From the NCBI GenBank assembly GCA_015058955.1, contig SVBJ01000014.1:1-47072 (forward strand): a stretch of 47,072 nt of DNA, given 5' to 3'. The DNA is from Erysipelotrichaceae bacterium (GTDB lineage Bacteria > Bacillota_I > Bacilli_A > Erysipelotrichales > Erysipelotrichaceae). A program made the position numbers and the translations under genes. The notes below the pieces were generated by a model. That model searched no databases, had not been told where the DNA came from, and saw nothing but the letters and a program-made list of their open reading frames with translations. The first letter of the stretch is position 1, and each line of letters starts with the position of its first letter. Shown one piece after another: positions 6,689-15,945 of the stretch.

Positions 6689-8058
6689 TGGCTAAGAAAG
6701 ATAAGGCTCAGGAACAGAATTCCCGTCAGAAAACCGAACTGGCCCAGAGAATTGCTGAAAACTCCCAGAGAATGGTCAATACCTATGCTTCATTTGAAAA
6801 TACCATCATTTTGATGTTCCGCCGCATTACCGGCTTGCTGAACAAGCTGATCTTTGACTCCAAATTCTCCAAGATCTCCTCACTGATCATTGCGGTAATC
6901 ATTTACATCGCCGTAAACGGCAATAACTCCAATAACGTTCCTGTATCTCAGGCATCCCAGATCACCGGGATTCCGGTACAGGTAATCTATAACAGTGAAA
7001 TCTATGAAATAACCGGTGTTCCGGAAAAGGCTGATGTCATTGTCATGGGTGACATGACTGACATTACCCTGCAGAAAAGCCAGGTAAACTCCAAACTTAC
7101 CGCTGACCTTTCTGGCTTAACAGAGGGAACATACACGGTAAAGCTGACTCCGACGAACTTCATTTCCCGTCTGTCAGTCAACGTCATTGATGCTCCAAGC
7201 ATTACCGTAACCATAAAGAAAAAGACATCTACCAGATTCAACATTTCGTATGAATTCATCAATACAAATGCCATGGACAAGATCTATACACTATCCCGGC
7301 CGACATTTGATACCACGGAAGTTCTGATCAGAGCTTCCCAGGATACCATTGATTCCATCGCCTATGTAAAGGCCCTGATCGATGTATCCGGTGTCACTGA
7401 TACCTTCACCAGAGATGCCCGCATCGTAGCATACAACCAGAGCGGTGAAATGGTTGAATGTGACTGCTTCCCTGAATATGTTTCTTCCACTGTAGTGGTA
7501 ACAAGCCCGAACAAGAGTGTTCCGATTATTGTCAGACCGGTCGGCAATCTGCCGGATGGACTGGCCATCGACAAGATCACGCTTGACTACTCTACGGTAA
7601 CTCTATACGGTACTGAAGCTGTTCTTGATGAAATAGACGGTATTTTCATTGATCTGGATATTTCATCAATTTCCAAGAATACGATATTCTCAACAGCTTT
7701 AACGGCTCCTAGCGGCATCAGCAAGATGAGCGTTACCCGCGTCAACATGGAAATCGTAGTCGGACCTGCTGTTTCCAAGGTCATTGAGAAGGTTGAAACC
7801 CAGTTTGTCAATAACACTTCAGCATATGTCTTTGCCCCGGTTAACAGCTCAGATGTCTACATGAACATCCTGGTTACCGGTACACAGGCCAACATTGACT
7901 CAGTCAATGCCACCAACGTTGTTCCGGAACTTGACCTTTCAGGCATTACGCCAGGCACCATCAGCGTACCTATCAGAGTAACTGGCAGCAACAAGTATGT
8001 TACATACCAGCTGGAAGACGGACGTACGGAAATTGATATAGTAGTAAAGGAGCAATAG
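6688..8058 (+). CDS. cdaR: YbbR-domain protein CdaR, regulator of the diadenylate cyclase
   Basis: This 456-residue protein has a cytosolic N-terminus of about 55 residues, one membrane segment near residues 62-82 (KISSLIIAVIIYIAVNG), and a long extracellular part made of repeated YbbR domains. Recurrent PVQV and VPV(R) strand motifs of the kind SVPIIVRPVGNLPDG and TISVPIRVTG are visible. In Bacillus and Listeria, CdaR binds CdaA and tunes c-di-AMP synthesis. The position between dacA and glmM is the classical one. The start is coupled to dacA by a TAATG overlap. Confidence 0.93.
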   Translation: MAKKDKAQEQNSRQKTELAQRIAENSQRMVNTYASFENTIILMFRRITGLLNKLIFDSKFSKISSLIIAVIIYIAVNGNNSNNVPVSQASQITGIPVQVIYNSEIYEITGVPEKADVIVMGDMTDITLQKSQVNSKLTADLSGLTEGTYTVKLTPTNFISRLSVNVIDAPSITVTIKKKTSTRFNISYEFINTNAMDKIYTLSRPTFDTTEVLIRASQDTIDSIAYVKALIDVSGVTDTFTRDARIVAYNQSGEMVECDCFPEYVSSTVVVTSPNKSVPIIVRPVGNLPDGLAIDKITLDYSTVTLYGTEAVLDEIDGIFIDLDISSISKNTIFSTALTAPSGISKMSVTRVNMEIVVGPAVSKVIEKVETQFVNNTSAYVFAPVNSSDVYMNILVTGTQANIDSVNATNVVPELDLSGITPGTISVPIRVTGSNKYVTYQLEDGRTEIDIVVKEQ

Positions 8059-8064
8059 TTTATT

Positions 8065-9402
8065 ATGGTAAAAATTCATTTTGGAACTGACGGTATCAGA
8101 GGCAGAGCCAATGAGAACCTTACAATAACCATGGCCTACAGGATCGGCCAGTATCTGGGCAGACATTTCTCTAAAGAGAGAAAAGCCAGGATCCTGATTG
8201 GCAGAGACACCAGATTATCCGGAACAATGTTTGAAGCTGCACTTTCCGGTGGCATAACCGCTACCGGCGGAAATGCCTATGTATTGGGTGTATGTTCAAC
8301 TCCATCGCTGGTCTATCTGGTAAGAGAGAGGCAGTTTGACTGTGGTTTAATGATATCCGCATCACACAACCCGTTCCATGACAACGGCATCAAGATCATT
8401 GCCGGCGGCGGTACCAAGATGGAAGCTGCCTTTGAAGCAGCCATCGAAGAATACATGTATGGCGATGGGCAGATGGAACTGGTATTCGGTGATAAAATCG
8501 GTGAGGTCTTTGACTATAAGACCGGACTGGAAAAGTACTTTGACTTCCTGGCTGAAAAGTTCCCATATGATTTTACCGGATATAAGGTACTGCTGGACTG
8601 TGCCAACGGTTCCGCAACGGTAACAGCTGAACACATGATGAAGAGACTGGGCGCTGATGTTACGGTCATGAACAATACTCCTGATGGCATGAACATCAAC
8701 AGAGGCTGCGGTTCCACTCATCCTGAAGGCATTTCCGAAGCAATGAAGAACGGTAACTACGATGCCGGCTTTGCCTATGACGGTGATGCTGACAGAGTTA
8801 TCGCCATTGCCTCTGACGGTACAATCGTTGACGGTGACAAGATCATCTACAGCTGCGGTAAATACCTCAAGAAGCATGGTCATCTTGACGGCAACAAGGT
8901 CGTATGTACCGTCATGGCCAACCTGGGATTATTCAAGAAACTCGATGAATTCGGCATTGGTTATGAAAAGACCAAGGTCGGAGACAAATACGTATATGAA
9001 AACATGTGTGAAAATGACTATAAGCTGGGCGGCGAACAGTCTGGTCACATCATTTTCAAGGATTACGCCACAACCGGTGACGGCTTGCTGACAAGCCTGT
9101 TCCTGTTACAGGTCATGAAGGATGAAGGCAAGAGCCTCAATGAACTGACTGATGACCTGTTCATCTATCCTCAGCTTCTCGTCAATGTTGAAGTAAAGGA
9201 TAAGAACAACGTTCTTAACGACCCTGAGATCAAGGCAGCCTGTGATAAGGTTGATGAAGAACTCAAGGGTGACGGACGCGTACTGGTAAGACCTAGCGGT
9301 ACTGAACCACTGATCAGAGTAATGGTTGAAGCAAGTACCGATGAACTGTGTGCTTATCACGTTAACAGAATTGTTGATCTGATCAAGTCAAAGGGACTGT
9401 AA
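8065..9402 (+). CDS. glmM: phosphoglucosamine mutase GlmM
   Basis: GlmM converts glucosamine-6-phosphate to glucosamine-1-phosphate for UDP-GlcNAc and peptidoglycan synthesis. The catalytic phosphoserine is Ser100 in the SASHNPFHDNGIK motif. The metal-binding loop is DGDADR (near residue 240), the sugar-binding loop is GGEQSGH (near 325), and the phosphate-binding loop is RPSGTEPLIRVM near the end. At 445 residues it is complete. A GGAG site precedes ATG 8065, overlapping the end of cdaR. In Bacillota GlmM can also bind and restrain CdaA, consistent with this operon. Confidence 0.97.
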   Translation: MVKIHFGTDGIRGRANENLTITMAYRIGQYLGRHFSKERKARILIGRDTRLSGTMFEAALSGGITATGGNAYVLGVCSTPSLVYLVRERQFDCGLMISASHNPFHDNGIKIIAGGGTKMEAAFEAAIEEYMYGDGQMELVFGDKIGEVFDYKTGLEKYFDFLAEKFPYDFTGYKVLLDCANGSATVTAEHMMKRLGADVTVMNNTPDGMNINRGCGSTHPEGISEAMKNGNYDAGFAYDGDADRVIAIASDGTIVDGDKIIYSCGKYLKKHGHLDGNKVVCTVMANLGLFKKLDEFGIGYEKTKVGDKYVYENMCENDYKLGGEQSGHIIFKDYATTGDGLLTSLFLLQVMKDEGKSLNELTDDLFIYPQLLVNVEVKDKNNVLNDPEIKAACDKVDEELKGDGRVLVRPSGTEPLIRVMVEASTDELCAYHVNRIVDLIKSKGL

Positions 9403-9403
9403 T

Positions 9404-10774
9404 ATGAAGTATACCCTTGGTCAGATTGCTGAAACAGTAAACGGAAAACTATACGGCGATCCTGACATTACGGTAACAGGGGTTGCCATTGATTCAAGGC
9501 TCATTAAGGACAATGAGCTTTTTGTACCTGTAATAGGGGAAAGAGTTGACGGACACACCTTTGTCCGCGGCTTATTTGAAAAGGGCATCGAAGCCAGTTT
9601 CTGGCAGAAAGGCATTGAGGGAATGCCGGATAGCGGCAACATCATCATCGTTGACAATACCATTGCTGCCTTGCAGAAACTTGCCGCCAGATACCGTAAG
9701 GATCTGGGCATAACCATCGTAGGTATTACCGGTTCGTCCGGAAAGACCAGTACCAAGGATCTGGTTGCCTCTGTCCTGTCTCAGAAATACAGAGTGCACA
9801 AGACCGACGGCAACAAGAACAATGACATCGGTGTTCCGCTGACCTTACTGTCAATTCAGCCTGAAACAGAACTGGCCGTCATTGAAATGGGAATTCTTGA
9901 TTTTGGCATCATGGACAATCTGGTGGAAATGGTAAGACCTGATTATACGGTCATTACCAGCATTGCACCGGCTCATATCATGGCCTTCAAGACCATGGAT
10001 AACATAGTTCAGCAGAAATGTCTGATCAATAAGTATCTGGATGAAGGCATCTGTTTCTATAACCATGACACATATGGTCTGGCAGACTATGTTCCAAAGA
10101 TGGGGCTGAAGAAGGAAGCAGTAAGTTACGGCTTTGAAAAGGATAGCAGTGTTGTCATTCATCCGGGTGTGTTTACTGACAGGGGCATGACTTTCACTCT
10201 TTCTAAATATCCTGATGAAGTATATGCTGTTCCATTATTGGGAATGCATCAGCTTCTTAACTCAACTGCAGCAGTTTTAGTTGGAAAACAGCTGGGATTA
10301 AGTTATGAACAGATAAAAGATGGCCTGGCAGCAGTAAAACTGACACCGCATCGCCGGCAGATCGTTCCAATTAACGGAAATATCGTCATAGATGACACAT
10401 ATAACAGTAATCCAGGCAGTTTAAAGGCATCCTTAGAGATGCTCCAAGGTTTGGAAACAGCCAATAAAAAGGCTGTCTGTCTGGGCGATATGCTGGAACT
10501 GGGAGAAAATGAGGCAGCATTCCATGCCTCAATCGCCGACAGCATAGATTTCAGTACATTTGATCATGTACTGCTGTTTGGCCCATTAATGAAGAATTTA
10601 CATGAAAACATCATTTCTCAGCAGAAAAACTCTGAATGGTATGCTGACAGAGAGGCTCTGCTGGAGAGATTGAAACAGATCATGAAGGAAAATACCGTGG
10701 TACTGTTTAAGGCATCCAATGGTTTGAAATTCATGGATCTGATAAAACAACTGGAGGAATTTTATGAACACTAG
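9404..10774 (+). CDS. murF: UDP-N-acetylmuramoyl-tripeptide--D-alanyl-D-alanine ligase MurF
   Basis: MurF adds D-Ala-D-Ala to the UDP-MurNAc tripeptide in the cytosol. The N-terminal Mur ligase domain (residues 1-100) is followed by the ATP-binding P-loop GITGSSGKTSTKD (from residue 107), the central segment with NNDIGVPLT and MGILDFG, and a C-terminal ligase domain with DDTYNSNPGS. At 456 residues it is complete. It starts 1 base after the glmM stop and overlaps ddl by 11 bases, so the enzyme that makes D-Ala-D-Ala is coupled to the one that uses it. Confidence 0.95.
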   Translation: MKYTLGQIAETVNGKLYGDPDITVTGVAIDSRLIKDNELFVPVIGERVDGHTFVRGLFEKGIEASFWQKGIEGMPDSGNIIIVDNTIAALQKLAARYRKDLGITIVGITGSSGKTSTKDLVASVLSQKYRVHKTDGNKNNDIGVPLTLLSIQPETELAVIEMGILDFGIMDNLVEMVRPDYTVITSIAPAHIMAFKTMDNIVQQKCLINKYLDEGICFYNHDTYGLADYVPKMGLKKEAVSYGFEKDSSVVIHPGVFTDRGMTFTLSKYPDEVYAVPLLGMHQLLNSTAAVLVGKQLGLSYEQIKDGLAAVKLTPHRRQIVPINGNIVIDDTYNSNPGSLKASLEMLQGLETANKKAVCLGDMLELGENEAAFHASIADSIDFSTFDHVLLFGPLMKNLHENIISQQKNSEWYADREALLERLKQIMKENTVVLFKASNGLKFMDLIKQLEEFYEH

Positions 10775-11810
10775 AATCGCAGTTTTATTCGGCGGGCAGA
10801 GCCATGAGCATCCCGTCAGCTGCATGTCAGTGACATCAGTACTTAATAACCTTGATGACAAGTATGACGTATACATGGTAGGCATCACTTTTGACGGTGT
10901 CTGGTACCATTACTATGACAGTGTGGATCTGATTGAAAATGACAGATGGCTGGAAAGTGAAAAGAAAGAAGAAATCGTTCTTTCTCCTTCACCGGCTCAT
11001 CATGGATTCATCAATCTGAAAACCGGACATAATGACAAGGTAGATATCATTTTCCCAATGCTGCATGGACGCAATGGAGAAGACGGAACAGTACAGGGCT
11101 TATGTCAGCTGGCCGGCATCCCTTGTGTCTCCTGTGACATGACAGCCAGTGCCATAGCAATGGATAAGGAATTTACGCACATCATTGCCGAAAGCTATGG
11201 CGTGCCGATGGCCAAGTACCGTGTTGCCCGCAGAAGCAGTCATCTTCTTTATCCTGAACTCTATGCTGAAATTGTCAGAGATCTGGGATTGCCTTGTTAT
11301 GTCAAGCCAAGCAAGGAAGGTTCAAGCTTCGGTGCTCATAAGATCAATAACTATGAAGACTTCGTCAGATATACCGATGATGCCTTCAGCTATGATGAGA
11401 AGATCCTGTTTGAGGAATTCATTTCCGGTACGGAAGTAGGATGCGGAGTCATGGGTGACGGTGAATGCGGACTGGTATACGAAGTGGTTGTTCAGACCGA
11501 AATGTATGGCTATGCCGAAAAATACGACGGCTATAAGACAAACATCTATGTTCCGGCACTTAATCTTACCCAGGAGCAGATGGATGAAGTAACCAGACTG
11601 GCCAAGATCGTCTATAAGGCCTTAGGATGTACCGTTCTGGGCAGAGCAGACTTCTTCGCTTCTGACCGCATTATCTTCAATGAGATTAACCTGATTCCGG
11701 GATTTACCTCACACAGCCTGTTCCCGGCAACCTTCAAGGCCAAGGGCATGGATTATAAGACAATGCTCAACAAACTGATTGAGCTGACTCTTAAGGAAGC
11801 ACAGAATTAA
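10764..11810 (+). CDS. ddl: D-alanine--D-alanine ligase
   Basis: This 348-residue ATP-grasp ligase joins two D-alanines. It has the N-terminal GGQSHEHPVS segment, the ATP-grasp core (CYVKPSKEGSSFGA), and the C-terminal metal and phosphate site (FNEINLIPGFTSHS). The omega-loop reads YAEKYDGY, with the Tyr that marks D-Ala-D-Ala rather than D-Ala-D-lactate ligases, so normal vancomycin-sensitive precursors are predicted. The start lies inside the 3' end of murF with a GGAGG site. The stop overlaps the alr ATG (TAATG). Confidence 0.95.
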   Translation: MNTRIAVLFGGQSHEHPVSCMSVTSVLNNLDDKYDVYMVGITFDGVWYHYYDSVDLIENDRWLESEKKEEIVLSPSPAHHGFINLKTGHNDKVDIIFPMLHGRNGEDGTVQGLCQLAGIPCVSCDMTASAIAMDKEFTHIIAESYGVPMAKYRVARRSSHLLYPELYAEIVRDLGLPCYVKPSKEGSSFGAHKINNYEDFVRYTDDAFSYDEKILFEEFISGTEVGCGVMGDGECGLVYEVVVQTEMYGYAEKYDGYKTNIYVPALNLTQEQMDEVTRLAKIVYKALGCTVLGRADFFASDRIIFNEINLIPGFTSHSLFPATFKAKGMDYKTMLNKLIELTLKEAQN

Positions 11811-12937
11811 TGGAGCCAAAAAGATGCTGGGTTGAAATATCCCGCAGTGCTGCCATTCATAACATAGAAGCCATCAGAGATTATCTGGGCGAGGGCATCG
11901 GAATGCTGGCCATTGTCAAGGCTAACTGCTATGGCCATGATGCCACTATTCTTCCCAAGGTAATGGAAGAAGCTGGAATTTCTGATTTCGGTGTTGCCTG
12001 CTGTGACGAGGGAGTCGTCTTAAGAGAATCAGGAATAAAGGGCAGTATTCTGGTACTGGAATACATTGACAGAGAGGACTGGAAAAGAGCTTATGACAAT
12101 GATCTTATCTTCTCCATTTCTTCAGTAGACCATGCCAGAAAGCTTAACGAATGGGCCAAGGAAAACAACCTGAAGGTCAAGGCTGAAGTTAAGGTTGATA
12201 CCGGAATGAGAAGAATAGGAGTAAATGCCGAGTGCCCTGACCGGGACATTGCCGCAATATATGGATGCAGCAATCTGCTTATCAACGGTACATTCTCCCA
12301 TTTCTGCTGTGCCGACTCCTTTGCGGAAAACGACAGGGAATTCACGATGGTGCAGAACAGAAGATTCTCTGATTTTATTCAGCGTGTCAGAGAGCTTGGT
12401 TATCAGACGGGCAGATGTCATCTGTCAGCTTCTTCAGGTTTCCTGAATTATCCGGAAATCAGATATGACTTTGTCAGACCGGGATTTGCCTTATACGGAT
12501 ATTATGTCGGTGAAGTTGAACATCGCTTTGAAATTGAACCAGTGCTCAGTCTTAAGGCCAAGGTTGAATATGTCAAGGATGTGGAAGCAGGAGAGGGTAT
12601 CTCTTACGGACGACTGTACTATACGGACAGAAAAAGAAGAGTTGCAACTGTTGCCGCCGGTTATGCTGACGGTTACCGCCGTTCTCTTACCGGCAAGTCC
12701 TATGTACTGATCCACGGGCAGAAAGCTCCGGTAATCGGCAGGATCTGCATGGACCAGATGATGATCGATGTAAGTGACATCGAAGATGTAAATGTTGAAG
12801 ACATTGTTACCCTGATCGGCAGGGATGGCAATGAAGAAATAACTGTTGAACAGGTCAGCCGGTGGGCCGATACCATCGGAAGTGACTACGTAACGACTAT
12901 TCCGGAAGCGCGTATTAAGCGCTATCTGGTTGACTAG
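11810..12937 (+). CDS. alr: alanine racemase
   Basis: This pyridoxal phosphate enzyme makes D-alanine for Ddl. The cofactor Lys is Lys37 in the VKANCYGHD motif and the second catalytic base is Tyr266 in ISYGRLYY. The fold-type III barrel and the C-terminal beta domain (GRICMDQMMIDVSDIEDV) are complete at 375 residues. There is no membrane domain as in VanT serine racemases. It is the last enzyme of the dacA-to-alr block; GlmM, MurF, Ddl and Alr all feed UDP-MurNAc-pentapeptide synthesis. Confidence 0.95.
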   Translation: MEPKRCWVEISRSAAIHNIEAIRDYLGEGIGMLAIVKANCYGHDATILPKVMEEAGISDFGVACCDEGVVLRESGIKGSILVLEYIDREDWKRAYDNDLIFSISSVDHARKLNEWAKENNLKVKAEVKVDTGMRRIGVNAECPDRDIAAIYGCSNLLINGTFSHFCCADSFAENDREFTMVQNRRFSDFIQRVRELGYQTGRCHLSASSGFLNYPEIRYDFVRPGFALYGYYVGEVEHRFEIEPVLSLKAKVEYVKDVEAGEGISYGRLYYTDRKRRVATVAAGYADGYRRSLTGKSYVLIHGQKAPVIGRICMDQMMIDVSDIEDVNVEDIVTLIGRDGNEEITVEQVSRWADTIGSDYVTTIPEARIKRYLVD

Positions 12938-12948
12938 GTGGTGAATAT

Positions 12949-13515
12949 ATGAAAGAAAAGAATTTAGGAGAACTGACAAATGCCGGTATCAACAGATATG
13001 TTGACCGTCACGGCAGGACGCTGCTGGTAAACCGCAAGAAGAAAATTGCCTACATAATTGACAAGAACGCACAGAAAAAAGAGGTAGTTTTCTCCAACCG
13101 TTATATCCTGGCTGTTGTTGTGGCAGTCCTGGTTGGTACCAAGAATGTCTATCTGGGAATCGGACTTGGTGTTGTCATTGCCGTTGTGCTGGAGGCAGCT
13201 TATCGTCTGTATTATCTGAAAAGTCTTAATACTATTGAACTGGAAGACCTCCCAGAAAAATTCTCATTTGTCACTAACGCACTGAAACAGACACCTGGCC
13301 GCAACCTTTCAGTTGGCCTTGTCGGATTGGCAATTCCGGTTTTGCTGGTAATCAATGCGTTTCAGACCGTTAAGGACTGGGAAGCAATTTTCAAGTTCAA
13401 CGATGTCAACAATCTGTTTTTGGTAGTTGCCAGCATCGTCATGGGCGGATTTGCCGGGTTTGTCGGATGTGTCTGTCTGAATGCCTATTTCACTCAGAGA
13501 AAGGAAGGACATTAA
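12949..13515 (+). CDS. four-segment membrane protein of unknown function
   Basis: This 188-residue protein was not assigned to a family. It has a hydrophilic N-terminus of about 45 residues with many Lys/Arg, two close membrane segments (about 47-85), a loop of about 30 residues, and two more segments (about 120-142 and 155-182). Both ends should be cytosolic. A GGTGG site lies 8 bases upstream of the ATG, and the gene is 11 bases after alr, so it is probably the tail of the envelope operon. The next gene begins 1 base after its stop codon. A link to cell-envelope work is only suggested by context. Confidence 0.8.
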   Translation: MKEKNLGELTNAGINRYVDRHGRTLLVNRKKKIAYIIDKNAQKKEVVFSNRYILAVVVAVLVGTKNVYLGIGLGVVIAVVLEAAYRLYYLKSLNTIELEDLPEKFSFVTNALKQTPGRNLSVGLVGLAIPVLLVINAFQTVKDWEAIFKFNDVNNLFLVVASIVMGGFAGFVGCVCLNAYFTQRKEGH

Positions 13516-13516
13516 C

Positions 13517-13768
13517 ATGTTGGAATTCAAGTTTGATACACAGCTGCTTATCGCAGGTGAAGATCTCGATGAAGATGAGATCCATGATTACATTACCGAA
13601 CATTTCAATGGTGACTGCCTGCTGGCTGTCGGTGATGAGGATCTGATCAAGATCCATTTCCATACCAACGAACCTTGGCTGGTTCTGGAATATGCTGCAA
13701 CCAAGGGTGAAATCTACGACATCGTTGTCGAAAACATGGAAAGACAGGCTGAAGGCCTGCAGGGATGA
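13517..13768 (+). CDS. stand-alone FakA-type middle domain (DAK2-associated) protein
   Basis: This protein has 83 residues. The pattern GDCLLAVGDEDLIKIHFHTNEPW, then VLEYAATKGEIYDIVVENMERQ matches the region that follows the DAK2 domain in FakA/YloV fatty acid kinases (usual form GDSLVVVGDD..IKVHVHTN.P..VLEYA...GEL..IKIENM..Q). No DAK2 kinase or FakB/DegV gene is next to it. The frame is open to 13481, but ATG 13517 gives a start just after the previous stop codon with an AAGGA site. It is probably a helper or regulator by homology, and its function is unknown. Confidence 0.82.
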   Translation: MLEFKFDTQLLIAGEDLDEDEIHDYITEHFNGDCLLAVGDEDLIKIHFHTNEPWLVLEYAATKGEIYDIVVENMERQAEGLQG

Positions 13769-13798
13769 TTCAGATACTGTTCAGCCAGTATTCACAAT

Positions 13799-13812
13799 CA
13801 TGATATATCATG
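13799..13812. promoter_or_regulatory. perfect 14-base palindrome upstream of the response regulator gene
   Basis: CATGATATATCATG is fully self-complementary and lies 9 bases upstream of the AGGAGGT ribosome binding site (13821-13827). It could be a regulator site, but I see no clearly spaced promoter with it. Confidence 0.35.
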
Positions 13813-13834
13813 GATCCGTAAGGAGGTATTTTTC

Positions 13835-14503
13835 ATGGCTAAACTGCTAATTGTTGATGATGAACAGAAGATCAGGGAAATGATCAGAAAATATGCCGTA
13901 TTTGAAGGGCATCAGGTGTTTGAGGCATCTGATGGTTTTACGGCAGTTCAGATGGCTGAAGAAAATAACTACGATCTGATAATCATGGATGTCATGATGC
14001 CGGAACTGGACGGTTTCAGTGCCGTCAAGGCTATCCGCAAGTTCAAGCAGACACCGGTGATCATGCTGTCAGCCCGTGGTGAGGAATACGACAGAATTCA
14101 CGGCTTTGAAGTAGGCATTGATGATTACGTAGTAAAGCCGTTTTCCGTTAAGGAATTAATGATGAGAGTACAGGCCATTCTGGCTCGTGGCGGTAATTAC
14201 AGCAATGAATCAAATACGGTTTCGTTTGAAGGACTTACCCTGGACTATTCTGCCAGGATCGTTACCATTGACGGCAAGAGAGTTGACCTTTCACCAAAGG
14301 AATATGAACTGTTATTCTATCTGGCCAAAAACAAGAACATTGCCTTAAGCCGTGAGAGACTTATTACGGAGATATGGGGCTATGATTATTATGGGGACGA
14401 CCGTACACTTGATACTCATATAAAGCTTTTAAGGAAGTCTCTTGGTGAATACCAGAAATTCATTGTCACCGTAAGAGGGGTAGGTTACCGCTTTGATGCC
14501 TGA
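13835..14503 (+). CDS. OmpR-family response regulator
   Basis: This 222-residue regulator has an N-terminal receiver domain (acidic pocket LLIVDDEQ, phospho-acceptor Asp52 in IIMDVMMPELDG, conserved Lys in DDYVVKPFS) and a C-terminal winged-helix DNA-binding domain (LSPKEYELLFYLAKNKN to VRGVGYRFD). A strong AGGAGGT site precedes the ATG. Its 3' end overlaps the histidine kinase gene by 8 bases, so the two form a cognate pair. The stimulus cannot be told from sequence; location next to cell-envelope genes is compatible with envelope sensing. Confidence 0.94.
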   Translation: MAKLLIVDDEQKIREMIRKYAVFEGHQVFEASDGFTAVQMAEENNYDLIIMDVMMPELDGFSAVKAIRKFKQTPVIMLSARGEEYDRIHGFEVGIDDYVVKPFSVKELMMRVQAILARGGNYSNESNTVSFEGLTLDYSARIVTIDGKRVDLSPKEYELLFYLAKNKNIALSRERLITEIWGYDYYGDDRTLDTHIKLLRKSLGEYQKFIVTVRGVGYRFDA

Positions 14504-15941
14504 GAATAAGAAAATTAGGGGATCACTGTTCACCAGGATCCTGATTGCCATGATCTTCTTTGTTACCTTTATGGTAACGGTACTATGGATCGCCCAGATT
14601 GGCTTTCTGGACAGCATGTATAAAGGCATAAGGACTGCTCAGGTCAAAAGCATAACCAAGATAATTACGGAAAATCTTGACTATGACGACATTGAGGATT
14701 CAGAGATACCGGGAATATACGAGAACAATACGGCCATAATCGTCAGAAACAATCTGACCAGAATCCAGTATGTAGCCAATAACCAGCTGCTTGACCGGAT
14801 CATCGGCCGTGATGTCAACATCAAGGTAACTCAGCTTTTCCGCATGATCGATAACAGTGATCTGGATATCTTCTATATCACTACAGCAAAGGGCAGAAGT
14901 CTGTTTGATGACATTGAAACACAGATAACGACCAATTCGGAAGAACCTAACATCAATGCCGTCGCCTATGTAACTCATGCCGAAGATGATGAATTCACCA
15001 TTATCGGCATCGGTATCGTTACTCCGGTCGATGCAACAAGAGACACCCTGAAAAGGCAGCTCGTGTTCATCAGCATTCTGTTTGTCCTGATCGCTCTTGT
15101 GATTGCCTACTTTATCGCCAAGGCAATATCCAAACCTCTGGAAAATCTTACGGCCAACGCTGAGGAAATGTCCAGAGGAAACTACGACATACAGTTCCAT
15201 GGTTCCGGCTTCAACGAAATTGAAGTGCTGAGCGATACATTGAACTTCACTGCCGAACAGCTTAAGAAATCAGATCAGCTGACCAAGGATCTTATTGCCA
15301 ATGTGTCACATGACTTAAGAACACCGCTTACCATGATTTCAGGGTATGGTGAGGTAATGAGGGATATACCTGGTGAAGCAACACCGGAGAATATTCAGGT
15401 GATCATTGATGAAGCCAACAGACTTACCGGACTGGTAAACGGCATGATGGATATTTCCAAACTGCAGTCAGGTACGGCTGAAATATCGAAAGCCGCCGTC
15501 AATGCCAGTGAACTTATCAATAAGATCTACAATACCTACAATACCCTTATGGAAAACAGTGAATATCATTTCATTGTCGATACCGATGATGACATATATG
15601 TATCCGGTGACTCCGGCAGACTTGAACAGGTTCTCTATAACCTAGTCAATAACGCTGTCAGTCATGCCGGTGATGATAAGACAGTTATCATCAAGTGTCA
15701 CAGGGAAGGCAAAAAAGCAAGATTTGACGTCATAGATCATGGCGCCGGAATCAAGAAAGAAGATCAGCCGCTGATCTGGAACAGATATTACCGTGTAAAC
15801 AAGAATAAAGAAACAGGTTCCGGACTTGGGCTGTCAATAGTCAAGACAATTCTGGAACTGCATGATGCAGAATATGGCGTCGAAAGCGAAGTCGGAAAAG
15901 GTTCTGACTTCTGGTTCAGACTGCCGTTACTGGAGGAATAG
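14496..15941 (+). CDS. membrane sensor histidine kinase
   Basis: This protein of 481 residues has a membrane segment near residues 10-35, an extracytoplasmic sensor of about 145 residues, a second membrane segment near 190-210, a HAMP domain, and a HisKA domain with phospho-acceptor His272 in VSHDLRTPL. The HATPase domain has N (NLVNNAVSH), G1 (DHGAGI) and G2 (GSGLGLSIV) boxes. ATG 14496 is preceded directly by a TTG, giving an alternative start one codon earlier. It overlaps the response regulator gene by 8 bases. The sensor domain is not recognised. Confidence 0.93.
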   Translation: MPENKKIRGSLFTRILIAMIFFVTFMVTVLWIAQIGFLDSMYKGIRTAQVKSITKIITENLDYDDIEDSEIPGIYENNTAIIVRNNLTRIQYVANNQLLDRIIGRDVNIKVTQLFRMIDNSDLDIFYITTAKGRSLFDDIETQITTNSEEPNINAVAYVTHAEDDEFTIIGIGIVTPVDATRDTLKRQLVFISILFVLIALVIAYFIAKAISKPLENLTANAEEMSRGNYDIQFHGSGFNEIEVLSDTLNFTAEQLKKSDQLTKDLIANVSHDLRTPLTMISGYGEVMRDIPGEATPENIQVIIDEANRLTGLVNGMMDISKLQSGTAEISKAAVNASELINKIYNTYNTLMENSEYHFIVDTDDDIYVSGDSGRLEQVLYNLVNNAVSHAGDDKTVIIKCHREGKKARFDVIDHGAGIKKEDQPLIWNRYYRVNKNKETGSGLGLSIVKTILELHDAEYGVESEVGKGSDFWFRLPLLEE

Positions 15942-15945
15942 AATT

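Noticed and set aside
10764-11810. Vancomycin-resistance type D-Ala-D-lactate ligase
   Set aside because: The omega-loop has the EKY tyrosine typical of D-Ala-D-Ala ligases, and no vanH or vanX is nearby.
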